A stretch of DNA of 64,000 nucleotides from Mustela lutreola (taxonomy: Eukaryota; Chordata; Mammalia; Carnivora; Mustelidae), in assembly GCF_030435805.1 (NCBI RefSeq), contig NC_081293.1:190515546-190579545 (forward strand), given 5' to 3'. The position numbers were made by a program, and so were the translations under genes. The notes under the pieces are model-generated. The model had not been told where the DNA came from and ran no database searches. It saw only the letters and a list, made by a program, of their open reading frames with translations. Below are positions 1-12,717 of this stretch, one piece after another. Numbering within the stretch: the stretch's first letter is position 1; each line of letters starts with the position of its first letter.

Positions 1-129
1 AGGCAGAGAGAGGAGGAAGCAGGCTCCCTGCTGAGCAGAGAGCCCGATGTAGGGCTCCATCCCAGGACTCTAGGATCATGACCTGAGCTGAAGGCAGAGG
101 TTTTAACCCACTGAGCCACCCAGGCGCCC
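1..129 (-). mobile_element. CAN-SINE (tRNA-derived), cut by window start
   Basis: Antisense carnivoran SINE: the plus strand ends in the reverse complement of the SINE head ('gagccacccaggcgcccc'). Its poly(A) side lies outside the window. Confidence 0.9.
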
Positions 130-1010
130 CTACCCTCCACCTTTAATATGGTGTTTTGAGTAGAGGAGGTGAGGTGGAGAAGGAACTATAGTCTCAATTA
201 CTCAGAGCCAACCTGACTTTAGAGACTCCTCTGGGATGAGGGATGACAGGTCCAAGGGACAGAATGTTGAGGAAATTCAGGGTCATCTCTCCCCCTCAGC
301 ACTGAGCCCCTTCCTCCTGCAGTGTGTCGTTAGGTCATCAGGAAACTGCAGTCACAAAGCTCATGAGCTGGAAAGCCTTGAGGTAAAAAGTCTTGTATCC
401 TAAGTATGAATGTTTTAAAATATAGAATACTTCCCCATAAGTATTGGCCTGAGCTCTCTGTCTCGTATATGTATAATGTAAATGAATCCCTTTTAACAAT
501 AGAAACGTCATTCCCAAGAGGATGATATAAGTAGAGTTCCTCTCTTTAGACAGTTGGCGGGGGGGATACTCAGTGGCACTGGGGAAAGCTCAGAGGTGGA
601 CAGTGTGAGACCAAGGAGAAAATGGCCCTTGAGGGGATCATAGAACCTTGACCACAGCCCCACAAGGGCAGAGCAGGTGTTTTTCCCAGTTCCTGTTCTA
701 ACCTAACGTCAAGCACACAGTTGGTGCTCAGTATGTGCATGATCACTAAATGCTGAAGTCAGGAGATGGAAAGAAAAATAAGATGAAAGAAGGGAGGCCA
801 AACAAGAGCAAGAAATTCAAGGGAGCAGGAAGGAAAGCAGAGGTGCCTGGGACCTGCACTGGGCCATGAGCTGGGCAAAGGGAGTCACAGGGAGATTTTG
901 GCTCAGAACCTAGGGGTAGCTTCCCAGCTGGCTTGAACCTGTCAGGGTAGACCTGAGATTAAAGCTGCAGTGTAAACTAAGGGTTGGTGTCTGAAACCCA
1001 GCCAGAGAGG
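130..1010. other. Intergenic DNA, nothing recognised
   Basis: No open exon, RNA gene or clear repeat was recognised in this stretch downstream of MOXD2. It could hold old diverged repeats that cannot be named by eye. Confidence 0.4.
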
Positions 1011-1011
1011 T

Positions 1012-1440
1012 TTTTTTTTTTTTTTAATTAATTTTTTATTTTTTATAAACATATATTTTTATCCCCAGGGGTACAGGTCTGTGAATCACCAGGTTTACAC
1101 ACTTCACAGCACTCACCAAAGCACATACCCTCCCCAATGTCCATAATCCCACCCCCTTCTCCCAACCCCCCTCCCCCCAGCAACCCTCAGTTTGTTTTGT
1201 GAGATTAAGAGTCACTTATGGTTTGTCTCCCTCCCAATCCCATCTTGTTTCATTGATTCTTCTCCTACCCACTTAAGCCCCCATGTTGCATCACCACTTC
1301 CTCATATCAGGGAGATCATATGATAGTTGTCTTTCTCTGCTTGACTTATTTCGCTAAGCATGATATGCTCTAGTTCCATCCATGTTGTCGCAAATGGCAA
1401 GATTTCATTTCTTTTGATGGCTGCATAATATTCCATTGTA
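1012..1440 (-). mobile_element. L1 3' end, truncated, antisense
   Basis: Starts with a T-run (the antisense poly(A)) and continues as the carnivoran L1 3' UTR and the end of ORF2. The minus-strand peptide NTMEYYAAIKRNEI near 1450-1410 is the well-known ORF2 C-terminal motif. The 5' side stops at a CAN-SINE at 1441. Confidence 0.85.
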
Positions 1441-1628
1441 TTTTTTTTTAAGATTTTATTTTTTATCAGACAGACAGAGCACAAGTAGGTAGAGAGGCAG
1501 GCAGAGAGAGAGGAGGAAGCAGGCTCCCTGCCGAGCAGAGCGCCTGATCCTGGGCTTAATCCCAGGACCCTGAGATCATGACCTGAGCCGAAGGCAGAGG
1601 CTTAACCTCTGAGCCACCCAGGTGCCCC
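1441..1628 (-). mobile_element. CAN-SINE
   Basis: Antisense copy running from T-run and 'aagattttatt' to 'gagccacccaggtgcccc'. It abuts the L1 fragment at 1012-1440. No L1 sequence resumes on the other side, so it was not simply inserted into the middle of that L1 as now preserved. Confidence 0.9.
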
Positions 1629-1877
1629 TGGTTATTGTTTTAAATCTGGAGGTTGGGGTTGAATGAATTTGTTTGGGAGCCTTGGAGGAATACAGAATAT
1701 TGGAATAGAAATGCCAGGTGAGAAGAGCAAGGACCGCATTTGATGTTGCCTTTTGGGCAACTGGATCCTCAAATACCCTCTGTACGTCTTATACTGAACC
1801 ATTCGAGACACCTCCCAGCTTCCTCTCCTGGACCAAAGGCTCAAAGAAAGGAGATGGCAACAGGAAGCGAGTTAAAT

Positions 1878-1883
1878 TTTATT
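1878..1883 (-). terminator. Possible MOXD2 poly(A) signal
   Basis: TTTATT on the plus strand is AATAAA on the minus strand, about 520 bp after the MOXD2 stop. It is the first good signal noticed, but no downstream GU-rich element was confirmed. The MOXD2 3' UTR would then span about 1860-2401. Confidence 0.3.
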
Positions 1884-2401
1884 TAATTTGATGTCTTGAG
1901 CTTTGTCCTTTATAAACACAGCCTCTCCCTTATTACCAATCACATACGTGGCTTGCTGCCTCTGCCTCACAGGGAGGGTTGAGCAAAAAATGCCCTAAGA
2001 AAGGAGAATCAGGAGCCCCCTTTATGGTCAGCATGGGCAAGGGAGGGTTTGGAGGGCTTTCCCACTGCATGCAAGCCACTTCCCCAGCTGGCATCCCCTT
2101 AGGTAATCTGGAGCATCAGACTTCTCAGAGTGTGGTCCAGCCTTGAATCCAGATTTTGTCCGAAAACATGTGGTCCCATCAGTGTTTTCAAAGCTTGAGA
2201 GGCTGAATTGCTTCCCTCAGCATGGAAGCGCCTTTATGGAATAGGTGACACCCCCAGGCCTACAATGTCGTGGCCTGGGTCTTGGGAAGGGGCACAGATA
2301 GAGGACATCGGAGAGCCCAAGCAGAGGGGAATTTCTGTATTTGATAATAAGAGGAAGGCTGAGCAGAGAGTAACCTGAGTATTTGAAATGAGGAGACAGT
2401 A

Positions 2402-5400
2402 TCAGACTCCGACTTTCAGGGTGGCAAGAAGCCAAGAAAGAGCCCCCTGCCCAAACAAGAGGGCAGCCAGAGAGAGGCGCCTCTGGGTAGCAGTGCTGGA
2501 ACCCGAGAGGGCCACTGGTGCAGCCCTGAAGCCTGCAGGGGTTTTGTCTTGAGGCTCCACTTTGCCTCCAGAGGACTCCAAGCAGGGTCCCCGAGTCGTT
2601 GGGATGATGTCTGGAATCCAGCCTGTCGTGTTTTCCACCAATTCCTGCAGCACGAGGAAAATGGGAGAAAATGGGTAAAGACAGAATCCTCCCCGACTCA
2701 TTTCCTTTTTTCAGCCTTTACTTGCTGATTCCCCAGTCTTTGCAGCCTCATAAACTAGCTGGGAGACCCCACCACCACTCCACAGTCCGGAGCAGCACCA
2801 GGGCATCTTTCTGCTCCCCAGCCCCTCCTTCCTGACCCAGTGTTCCCACCTTTATCATTCATCGGCTTCCTCCCTTCTTTTCCTGGCTTAGCCCAGTACC
2901 ATCCCTAGAGGGTGCTGTCTCCTGGGACACTCACATCAATGGTCTTTATTATCACCATCTGCTGGGCCTCCTTGCAAGCTTTCTCAGCCTTCTTAATGTT
3001 CTCTGGGGTCCACTCAACATTGTTCATGGCCATCATGCCCTCCATGGGGCTGCCGTGGGTGGGGGAACACACGATGAGTTAGGGTCGACTTAAAGCTTTG
3101 ACAAAATGCCTTCATGTTTGTTAGCATCATCTCCATGTCGGCATAAGCCAGAAGGAATGTCTCACGACTCAATAAGAAAACCACGAATTTGGCAGATGGA
3201 GAAACAGCAAAATTCACAGATGAGCAGTTTCTTTTAAAGTGAAAAAGTGAAACTCCTGACTCTTTAAAGAAGTGGTTCTTAATCTGGGAGCCTTGAAGTC
3301 CAAGAAGGTGGATTGAGGGATTCAGGGAACATGTAAAGGCCCTGAAATTGTGTGTGGAATGGGTGTGTTTGCACAGATATGCATTTTCCTGGAAAAGGAG
3401 TTTCAGGGCTTTCATTGAATCTCAGAGACAACCCTCATCCCTAAATAATTAAGGGTCATTACTTAATGACTTAAGAGTCTTTGACTGAGTGAGTAGCACA
3501 TGAGATAAAGGCAGACAGAGAATTTGTATGTAAGGTATCTAACTCTTAGAGGTCAGTTCTTACCTGCTTTTCTGGATGATCTCATTGATATGGGGGTAAA
3601 AAAAACCCTATTCTGTGTTATGTCAGAGCATCGAGAGGAGAGTCAGACCAAGACCCCTCCCACACACACTTGAAGTTCTTCTCTTCCAAGATGACTCACT
3701 CTGATACCTCCTCCCCAAGCTCATGGGCCACGTGGATGATGTCAGGGTACCCCATGCAGCTGGAGATATTATTTCGGGGATAGTAGAAGAGGAAGATGAG
3801 GCACATCTCATTAATGGTGCTGGGGCCCCCCTGAGGAAGAAAAGTGAGACAGAGATGGAACACAAAGTCACAAAGCAAGCAGAGAGAGGGGGACAAGGCA
3901 CGTAGGAAATAGTGTAGGTGGTCATTCTACCAATGATGCTGTTTTCATTTTCCCTTAATCTACAACCAGCTGAATGAATGTTCATCTACTTCTTACACAC
4001 CCTTTCCTTTCCCCTCCTCTCCTTCCAATTGGTGGACAGTTATTGATATTATTTACAAAGAAACAATATCTGCCCTGTCCTCTACATTTCCATGGCCTCT
4101 GCTCTGATTTGAAAAGACAAGATGGTTGAGAAAATGAGAGAAGATCTTGAGTTTCCTGAAAAAGTCACTACCTTTTGATTTTCTCCAGGATTCCTCATCT
4201 CTATATGTCTAAAGCTGGACCTACTCAAATATGTCACATGTTCAGTTCACCGTAGGAGGGTCTTATGGTTTTTCCCTGGGAATCCCCTTGTGCATGATCC
4301 CCATTTGTGTCTTACAGTATGTATCACTTTCCACCTTGCATAATAATAATATATATGGCTATAGTTTCTTCCTCAATAGCATGCAACTCCTTTGGAATCC
4401 TATAAGCACTGAGCCACTCTTGACACACAAAAATGGCGGGGTCCCTTGTGACCATAACAACAACAGCTAACTCTAACTGAACATCTACTATAAGCCAGGA
4501 AAGGATCTAGATGTCTTATAAAGTGTAATCAACTCTTCCAACAATTTTAAGAGGTACTATTATTAGTTCCTGTATGAATTAGGAGATTGAGGCACAAAGA
4601 GATTGAATAATTTATCTAAGATTGGAAAGCTAGTGATTGTGCTGACATTTGGAACCAGGCATGGAGGCCATGAGTCCATGCTCTGGTTTACTATAGCATG
4701 CTGTCTTCCCATGGTGTTATTGGTCATTGACAGGAAAAGTAGGGAACCCTTGTACACATCCTACAATCACAGGGATGTGAGAGCATGAAAAGCCCCATGT
4801 GAGTAGATAATAATATTGGAGGGAGAAAAAGGTTTCAGTTAGAATAATCAGAGTCACTCTATAGCCAAGGCCAGGGATGGGCTCTATTCTGAGCCCATTG
4901 TGCTTGACCATGGTGGGAAGGGAGGTACTTACAAAAGTCAAGGAGTCCCGGTCCAGCGTCTGGTAGTGACATTCCACCAGCAACTCATCTCCCTGTTCAG
5001 AGTGAAACATGAAGGCTGAAAGTAAGACACAGAAGGACTGGTACAGCCTTAGAACCCTCTTGGCCAACAGTAATGACCTCTGATCCTGCCTCTCCTCCCT
5101 CAACTCCAGTCATGCCTTCCCATAGGCTCCCACCGGTTTGATCTCTGCTCGATAAGGTAAATCTCGAGTCTCCTGCAGATTGAAGTCATAAGAGTCATCT
5201 TTGCAGATTGTTCGGAGTTGTGCTCCGTTTCTAGAGGGAACAAAGCAGTGTATGAGCTCATGCTGGGGGTGGGGGACTGGTTGCACATAAAACAGAAAAC
5301 TTCTTCCACAGTCTTATTCTGACCACCTCTATTCTAGGGATAGTTCCAGCTCCTCCTATCCCAACCAAGCATAACCTTATACTGCAGAATAAATAAGTAT

Positions 5401-8400
5401 CCTCAAATTTGTTCCCATATGCAGATGGGAAAGCTTCAAGTCCATGTCTTCCCTTACCTGTATTGCACAGCCTGCAGAGCACGGCCAGCCAGATGTGTGT
5501 GAAGCAGGTAGCCATATACCTGTATGTCGGGCATTGGGGCCCCATTCATCTGTGATGGGGAGGAGACACGTCTGGTTTGCATCTTGTCCTGTTCCTCCAT
5601 TTGCCTCCCTTAATAGTTGACACCTTCCTTGCATGAATGACAGGAGCCCCTTTCATTCTTCCTGGGCCCTCCTGGACCCTCTTCCCGCCCCACCTCACAG
5701 TCCCCAAAGCCCCAACTCTTTCCTTCTCTTGCATGATTCACGTTAGTGGTTCTCCTGAGCACCAGGTTGTAGTTATTGTCCAAGTCTCAGACTTGTGTGT
5801 GCTTATGGACCAGCCCAGATCTGTGATGGGAAACAAGGAACCTCAGGGAAGGTGTGCCTCCCAGCTTCACCTCTTCAAACTTCTCTGTCTTACACAGCCC
5901 GTAGGACAGGAAGGACTCCGCGCCCGGGGGTATGAAGTGGATGGGGAAGGTGAAGAAGCCCAGCTGGAGGACCCCCATGTCATATTTGCGCAGCTGTGCG
6001 GTGTAGTATAATCGGATGCCCGAGGAGTCATAAATGCCTGGTGCGGAATGGAACAATGACAGAGGACAAGAGAGCTGGTCACAATGTGAGAACAAGAGGA
6101 AAGCTGGGACAGGGCTGTGACCAAAATGAGCCAGCGTGCAACCCACAGCAGCTTCCCAACACCTAAAAGAATCAGGAAGCTGCACCAGATTTTCCTCCAT
6201 AAATGCTGTAGATACTTACCAGGAAGGTTGTGAAAATTGCTATAATGAATCTCCAGTCGGATCCACTGTGGGTCTAAGGGGGTGCCAATAGAGACACCCA
6301 CATCGTCTGGAAACTGGTAACTCTGTTGGATGAAAGCAGATCTGGCAGCAAGCAGGGCTGGGTGCTAGGTGCAGAGGCTGGGACCTGCCCATGTTTTCTG
6401 GCCCTCATCCCAGACCTCCACTGTCTCCTGGTCTGCCATCAATCCAGCAATCCCAGTCATCTGACAACATGCACCCCACCCCCTTAGCCACCTAGTTCTC
6501 TCATCACAGGACTCACTGTGCCCCCGACAGCCCAGCCCACGATGACCTGTGAGCAGAGGGAGAAGGCAGGGTCAGCTCCATAGCAGTCACTGATACCCGT
6601 GGGGAGAACACTGGCATTGCCACAAGCATACACCAGGATGTGATGCACCATCGTCTCATTGTGCACGAGCAGCTTGGGCTCAAACTGGGTGAGAGAAGGG
6701 GGCAGATCATGGTCAAGATCTTCTATGTCAAGTCCTATTCTCCCATCCTCTTTCCCCCAATAAATCTATACCCATTTCCCACTTCTGTGTCTCTTTCTTT
6801 TCTATTTGTTCTCTGTTTTTCTTCCCCAACCCATCACTTACCCCCACTTTGTTCGACTTCTCTTAGCCCTCACCCTTTTAAACTCTTCCCCTGAGTGTAC
6901 AACATACTAAATCTAGCCAAGAATATACCCAAGACTTCTGACTTTCCCTTAATAACCTCACCAGTCCACTATATCTGAGCACATGACTTGTTGGATTCTC
7001 CTCTAAAGAAAAAAAAAAAAAATGGCTCCCACACATTTGCTAGTTTTTGTAAGATCAAAATTAGAAATAACTCAACTGTGAAATCAGGTGACCATGTTGG
7101 AGTTCCCTCTGGCCAGATTTCACTAACCTGACAGCCCTTGGCCCTGTCCCCCGAGCCTGAACTTCCTCCTGGACCATGAGCACAATTCTAGGTCCAAGGT
7201 GGGGACTATACTTTGCTCTCTGGAAACACTAACTGATGACCTTCATCAAAATCTCTGCTGTATTGTGGGGCTCGTATAGAACAGTGCTGGGAGTTATAGT
7301 TTTGGACTCAGGAAAGCATGAAACAACTACTCTTCAGCTTCTTCTCAGCAATTTTCTAAACACCATACCTTCAGAGTTGACTGCCCACTGCACTGTTCAA
7401 CTGCCTTAGCAATGTCTGGTTCACTGTACCTTGAAGATGTGATGCTTCTTGCTAACGATGGGGAGAGGGAGGAAGGTGCAGGCATATGTGGTGTCATCCT
7501 CTGGGATGAGGAACTGGAGAAGGACACATAAAGGCTGAGTTGGGTTGGTAATGAGGCCCTTAGAGAAGACAGGGGAGGGACAGACAAGCTTGGTGGTCCT
7601 CAGGGAATTATAGGAAGTCACGGTAACCTCAATTCAAGGAAGTACTAAGTATAGGTGCAAAAGGAGGATCTAAATTGAGTGGGAAGATGGGAAGGAGGCT
7701 TGGAGGTGGCTGGATGGGTAGAGACTCTTACATCAGTGAGCTCCAAGTCATGGATGATGGTATCCTCAGGGACATCAAGGTCGTCAGGATGGACTATTTG
7801 TAGCAGGAAGATGGACTTGATAAAAGTACGGTCCCGATCCAGCTTCAGAGTGTCATCCAGGCCATAGGTGGCCAACACCCTTATGGTGTCACTCTGGAGG
7901 TGTCATAGGCATTAAGGTGCTACTGCCCGTGAATAGCACTTCGCAAACACCCACACCCAAGGACTGACACAAGCCACTTGCTCACATCTACACAGTGGAG
8001 TGGAAAGAGCTTCTGACTGGGGGTCAGAACTGGTCAGGTTCTAGTTCTACCTCAGGGGCCAACTTGCTGGAAACATTGAGCACACATTCCCTCGTGATGC
8101 CTGTGTCCACATCTGAGAAATGACATTCTAAAGTTCAGTGAAATCAAGGAAGGTTCTTGGAGAGGGGATCCAGGGAGGTTGGGGTGGGTGCTTAATCCAT
8201 GGGGGAATCACTCTGCCGGCTTGTGGATTTGTAGAGGGGCACAACTGGGGCAGTGCCTGGAAATGTGGAGAGGGACAGAATCCCTGGGAACTGCGACCAT
8301 TGCCTAAGACACATGCATGTTCTAGATTGGGGTTGACTCCACATCCCTGAAAGGAAAAGCTGCTTACAGTTGAATGCTTCTCCCCCCTCCCTTCCTGTTT

Positions 8401-9729
8401 TACCGTAATGTCTTGGTCATGAGGATCACAGGAGCGGAAGGGCCTAGAGAAGCGCATGGTGGTGTAGACGGCGTCTTCCATCAGCCCCTGCAACTCAGCA
8501 TCCTGGCTCCCGTCCTCCTCTAGGGTGTCTTCATCCACCAGGTGCTGATCCTGGGGTCCAGTGAATATCAAAGAGTAAGAACAGGAAGCCCCAATTATCA
8601 CAACTTTGGAGAAGCTGGTGTCCCCTTAGTAACCCCAGGGTACTAAATTAGCAGAATCTGGTCCTTTATTTCATAGCTTGCTCTTGGAACAGAGCATGGC
8701 ATAGGATGGATCCCTGGGGCAGAGGGATACACAGTGTCTGATGGGGTTTCGCCACTTGGCCTTGATTTACTTTTCCTGTTCCAAATCTCAAGTCAATAAA
8801 TCCTAGTGTTCCTCTACCTCCAGCCCTTGACAGTTCCTTACGCTCTGAAGTCTCTATGCTATTTGTCCTCTCTTGTGGCTCATAACATTGACACTTACCC
8901 ATTTAAATGCAGTTCCTGTGGGTGAGATTGGGAGAAATGGGTGGGCTGCTTTTTCATCTGTAAAATGGGGTAGTAATCATGTACCTCATAGTGAGGCTGT
9001 GAGGTTTAACATGGGAAGCTTTGGGAACAAGGCCTGGTTGATCAAGAGTACGTAACAATGTTAAGCTCTTATTACTGTAGCTGCTGCTGTGGATATTAGA
9101 CCACTGCCTGTTGTTGCCCACCTGACTGAGTTTAACAGAAATTAGGGCTGAAGACTTGGTCTCAGGTAACACTGACCCTCCCCTATTGACCTGTAGTTGG
9201 TGGTGTAGGACTCTTTCAGTCCAGTGGTTCCAATCCCTAGCATCTTAGGGGCATGCAGTCCAGAAGACCTAATTTGAAACTCTTCAATGGGCCATTTCTG
9301 TAAGGAGAGATCAGTAGTCAGCTGGTGTTCTGGGCATGCGCCTGGATAAGTTTGGAAAATGTGGATCCTTCCTGGACCCAGAGATATCCTCAACCCAGCA
9401 AGAGACCTTCATCCTTGGAAAGGAATCACCCTCAGACTTACCGAGAAATAGACGTTGCCATCAGGCAAGACTCCTCCAACAACCAGATCACTCCCCACTC
9501 TGGTGTAGCGATTTGTGACACCCAGGCCCACCCAGCCAGTTGTCCGGACCTGCAGCTCAAAAGTGATGATCTCTGCCTCAAGGTCAAAGTCCCAGCGCAG
9601 GAAAATGACATTGGAAGGGTCTAGGAACCTGGAATAACGCAGGCGAGATGTGGGGCCAAGGCGTTTGCCTTGGGAGGAGGCCACCAGGGCCATAAGTAGG
9701 AGAAGCCTGAAGAGCAGGGCACAGGTCAT
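2402..9729 (-). CDS. MOXD2: MOXD2, DBH-like copper monooxygenase (14 exons)
   Basis: Predicted secretory-pathway, ascorbate-dependent copper monooxygenase of the dopamine beta-hydroxylase/PHM family; the substrate is unknown. Coding exons: 9729-9442, 8550-8404, 7893-7732, 7513-7430, 6684-6517, 6322-6220, 6037-5871, 5549-5458, 5230-5134, 4992-4933, 3830-3708, 3607-3564, 3049-2935, 2644-2402. All junctions use GT..AG and phases agree, giving 630 aa. Residues 1-22 are a signal peptide, about 30-145 a DOMON domain, about 200-495 the two copper-monooxygenase domains. All six family copper ligands are visible: H241/H242 (VHHIL), H309 (EIHYS), H390/H392 (LHTHL) and M465 (NEMC). The last ~20 residues are hydrophobic, suggesting a GPI signal or membrane anchor. 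An ATG seven codons upstream (9750) lies too near the presumed cap site. The exon 12 acceptor is weak. The human orthologue is a pseudogene; no break was seen here. Confidence 0.92.
4465..4690 (+). repeat. MIR SINE remnant
   Basis: In MOXD2 intron 10. The order 'gagattgaggcacaaagag', 'ttatctaagattggaaagctag', then 'gtgctgacatttggaaccag' follows the MIR core and tail, heavily diverged. Confidence 0.6.
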
Positions 9730-9783
9730 GGCTCCTGGGGTCTGGAGCATCTCTCCTACAGACGGACACTCAAGAAGTATGGG

Positions 9784-9789
9784 TTTATA
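9784..9789 (-). promoter_or_regulatory. MOXD2 TATA box
   Basis: TTTATA on the plus strand reads TATAAA toward MOXD2. A start site about 25-30 bp downstream would fall near 9755-9760. That leaves about 5-10 nt before the ATG at 9750 but a normal short leader before the ATG at 9729, which is why the latter was chosen as the start. Confidence 0.55.
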
Positions 9790-10934
9790 TGTGCCTCTAC
9801 CTGTGCCAGGCCCCGTGCCATGGGGGAGGGACAGACTGGGGCTCTTCTGATCTGATTATCCTCTGGATTCAGAGTGGTGCCACTTACATAACTCTGGAGG
9901 TGTGGGGTGCCCAGTGAGGGTGCAGAGCAGAGTGCTCTTGTCCCAGAGTAGGGACTTGACATGAAATTCTCAGGAGAAGGTCCTTAGACTCTTCTACCCC
10001 AACCCATGCCAGGGTCCTCCCTGGGTTTGGTTTTTCCCTGCTGTTCTCCCCTTGTCTCTATTTCTCTCTCTCCCTTTCTGCACCCCCTATCCCCATATCC
10101 TTGGATGTCCTTACGGAGCACTCTGCTCTCTGGCACCTGCCCCAGGCCCCAGCTTTTATGGGCATTTTCTATATCTGGAACTGGGGCATAGCCGGGGGTG
10201 AGGGCGAGACTGACGACATGCAGCAGAGGAGGGAGAGAAGTTTCTGAGGGGGTGTTCGGGGAAGGCTATGATTTCCATCTCCCGGAGGAGTCTTTGCTAC
10301 TAATCCCTGGAAGGACACATAGAGGTGAAGGAGCCATAATCAGCTTTCCAGATGGGCAAGTCTGGGTCAGCCCTGGGTTTCTGCATATTCCTGGGGAGCG
10401 GCGAGGAGGAGGAGGAGGGTGAGGAGGGGAAGAAGAGGGAGAGAATGGGAGATAAATGTAAACTGGCCCTTGGGATCATTGGCGCTCTACCTTTCCCTCC
10501 ATGAATTGCCTGCCAGAGAAGTCGCATTTAGTGATTCTCACTCCACTGGGGGCTTGGCCCAGGGTCCCCACCGACAAGTGCTTCCGTTTTCAAACCATGA
10601 AAGCACAGAAGGAATGTTAGAATATTAGACACCAGAGTGGAAAGGAATTTAGGTTCACTCAATTTTTAGATGAGGCAAAGGAAATACCAAGCGGTAACAG
10701 GAGTAGTGCCTGATCCCCCAGGCAGTCAGAGGCGGAATTAACACCGGCACACGGGGGATCTGCCCCCAGACCAGCGCTCTTTCCATTATTTGCTTAAGTT
10801 ACAGACAACCGAAGGGTGCCCAGCTGCCAGAAGTGCTTTCCTGCCATGGCTTGCCCTGGTAGAGGGAGTTGTCATCTGCTGACTGCTTCTTAGGGAGGGG
10901 ACACACACATCTCATTGTATGCCTGGCGTTTTTT
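9790..10934. other. MOXD2 upstream / intergenic
   Basis: Pyrimidine-rich DNA, a purine-rich GGA tract at about 10398-10440, and a MIR-like stretch at about 10630-10790 ('agatgaggcaaaggaaata' followed by 'cagaggcggaatta'). No exon was recognised. Confidence 0.35.
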
Positions 10935-11143
10935 GTTTTGTTTTGGTTTTGTTTTTTAAGATTTCATTTATTTATTTGACAGAGAGAGATATCACAAGTA
11001 GGAAGAGAGGCAGGCAGAGAGAGAGAGAGGAAGCAGGCTCCCTGCCAAGCAGAGAGCCCAATGTGGGGCTTGATCCCAGGACCCTGAGATCGTGATCTGA
11101 TCTGAAAGCAGAGGCTTAGCCCACTGAGCCCCCCCCCAGGCAC
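10935..11143 (-). mobile_element. CAN-SINE with target-site duplication
   Basis: Antisense SINE flanked by a 14-bp direct repeat, GCCTGGCGTTTTTT at 10921-10934 and 11144-11157, which is the target-site duplication. Confidence 0.9.
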
Positions 11144-11159
11144 CGCCTGGCGTTTTTTT

Positions 11160-12717
11160 TCTATCCAGTTTCTGACACAGCTGAGCCAAAGCTGGAAATC
11201 ACTTCACTGACCCCAGTGTCTTTTCTGCAACAGACAATGGAGAGGCTCTGAAAAGTTAACAAGGACATGTGCCTGGGAGGCATCCCCCCAGCCCAGAAAC
11301 CGGACCACACATCACAGAGGCACTCAGCTCCAACCGTGGTGCTCAGGGCCTGGAGCATCTGTTCATGCCTCCATCCCGGGCGTGCATGCTCTTTCCATTT
11401 TCTACTGAGTTCATCAAAGCTGGTAAGGCCCCAGCTGAGATTGTTGGCTGCTCCCCTGAGCACCTGAGTAGAAACTGGGGTGCAATGGGAGGAAAAAAAA
11501 ACCTATCTCCCAAGGCAGCAGCCATAATGCCAACTCTGGGCATGGGAGCAGGGAGGTTGGCCCAGGATGGGAGCAGGGCCAGGACAGGAGGAGGAGCTGG
11601 GGAGGCATTGACCTTGAGGAGCAGGAATCCAGGGAGGAGATAACAGGAGTGTCAGAGACACTCTGATCCCAATCGCGTTTGGGGATTAAGGCAAAGGGAG
11701 GGAGCGACAGGGAGACACGTCGGCCAGCCCTGTAAACCAAGATGGGGCCAGAATCCCTTATCCTGAAATCTGTCTACCTGCCAGAGCGCCTGCCTGAGGG
11801 AGGGAGCTGCGAGCCAGTGCCTACAGCCTCAGGGTTTCTGCTGGTGGGCTCCCTCTGGCCACCCACTGCGCTTTTCTCTCCCTGTTCACCTCTCCCGGAC
11901 CAGTTACACTTTGCTCCCCTCTTCCAGAGCCTGTCCCTGATCCCCAGAGTCACTCTCTCCACTGTGACCTCAGACTGCGATGCGCGTGGCTTGCCAGGGG
12001 AGGACACCTCTGTGTGAGCACATACGCATTTCTAGTGTTCAGGACGTGTGATTTGGGCAATGCTTCCCAGAGCGTCATCCCCCGCCCTCTCTGGACAGAA
12101 GAGGTTGGGAAGAGGTAAGAGAGCAAAAGCCAAAAGAGAAGCAGCACATGTTCCTCGGCATGCCGGGAGATGGACATTTTGTGCACGATTGGATCATGCT
12201 CATTTGAAGTTGCCTGATATGAAAATATTAACAAACCCACTTTCTACCCAAAATTGTACATAATGAAAATGAGCATCTTAAAAAAAAAAAAAATCCAGAA
12301 CCACAGAGATTGCAAAGCTATGAAGACAACTGAATTAGAACCTGTATTATGTTGTCAGCACGCAGCATCAGTAACTGTTGTTCTTTGCTAGAACCACATG
12401 AACCGTATTGTGGTAAGTATTTATATGTCAGCAGATTAACAAAAATATTGAATCTGGGAGGCGCAAAGCCCCAGGACGTCAGGCCACAGCTGTTCCCCGA
12501 TGTGTCAGCTCTCCGGAGTGATGGGTCCGTGATCTCACCTGGCTCCATCCAGCTCCCTTCTTCCCTCATCAAGGGCCCCGTAAGGCTCAGACTCCACACT
12601 GGGAGCGCTGAGGTGAATACAGTGCGATCCCAGGTCTTGAAATAGTAAAGTCTGGTTGCTAGACCCTATGTGTCCCCATGTTTTTGCCTGTCATATGTTG
12701 AGGGTGAAGAGAGGGTC
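11160..12717. other. Intergenic DNA between MOXD2 and TRBV1
   Basis: Several short open frames exist on both strands around 11269-12017 in GC-rich sequence, but none shows splice structure or a known domain. Nothing supportable was found. Confidence 0.35.

Noticed and set aside
11269-12017. Open frames in GC-rich DNA upstream of TRBV1
   Set aside because: Overlapping frames on both strands with low-complexity composition and no homology recognised.
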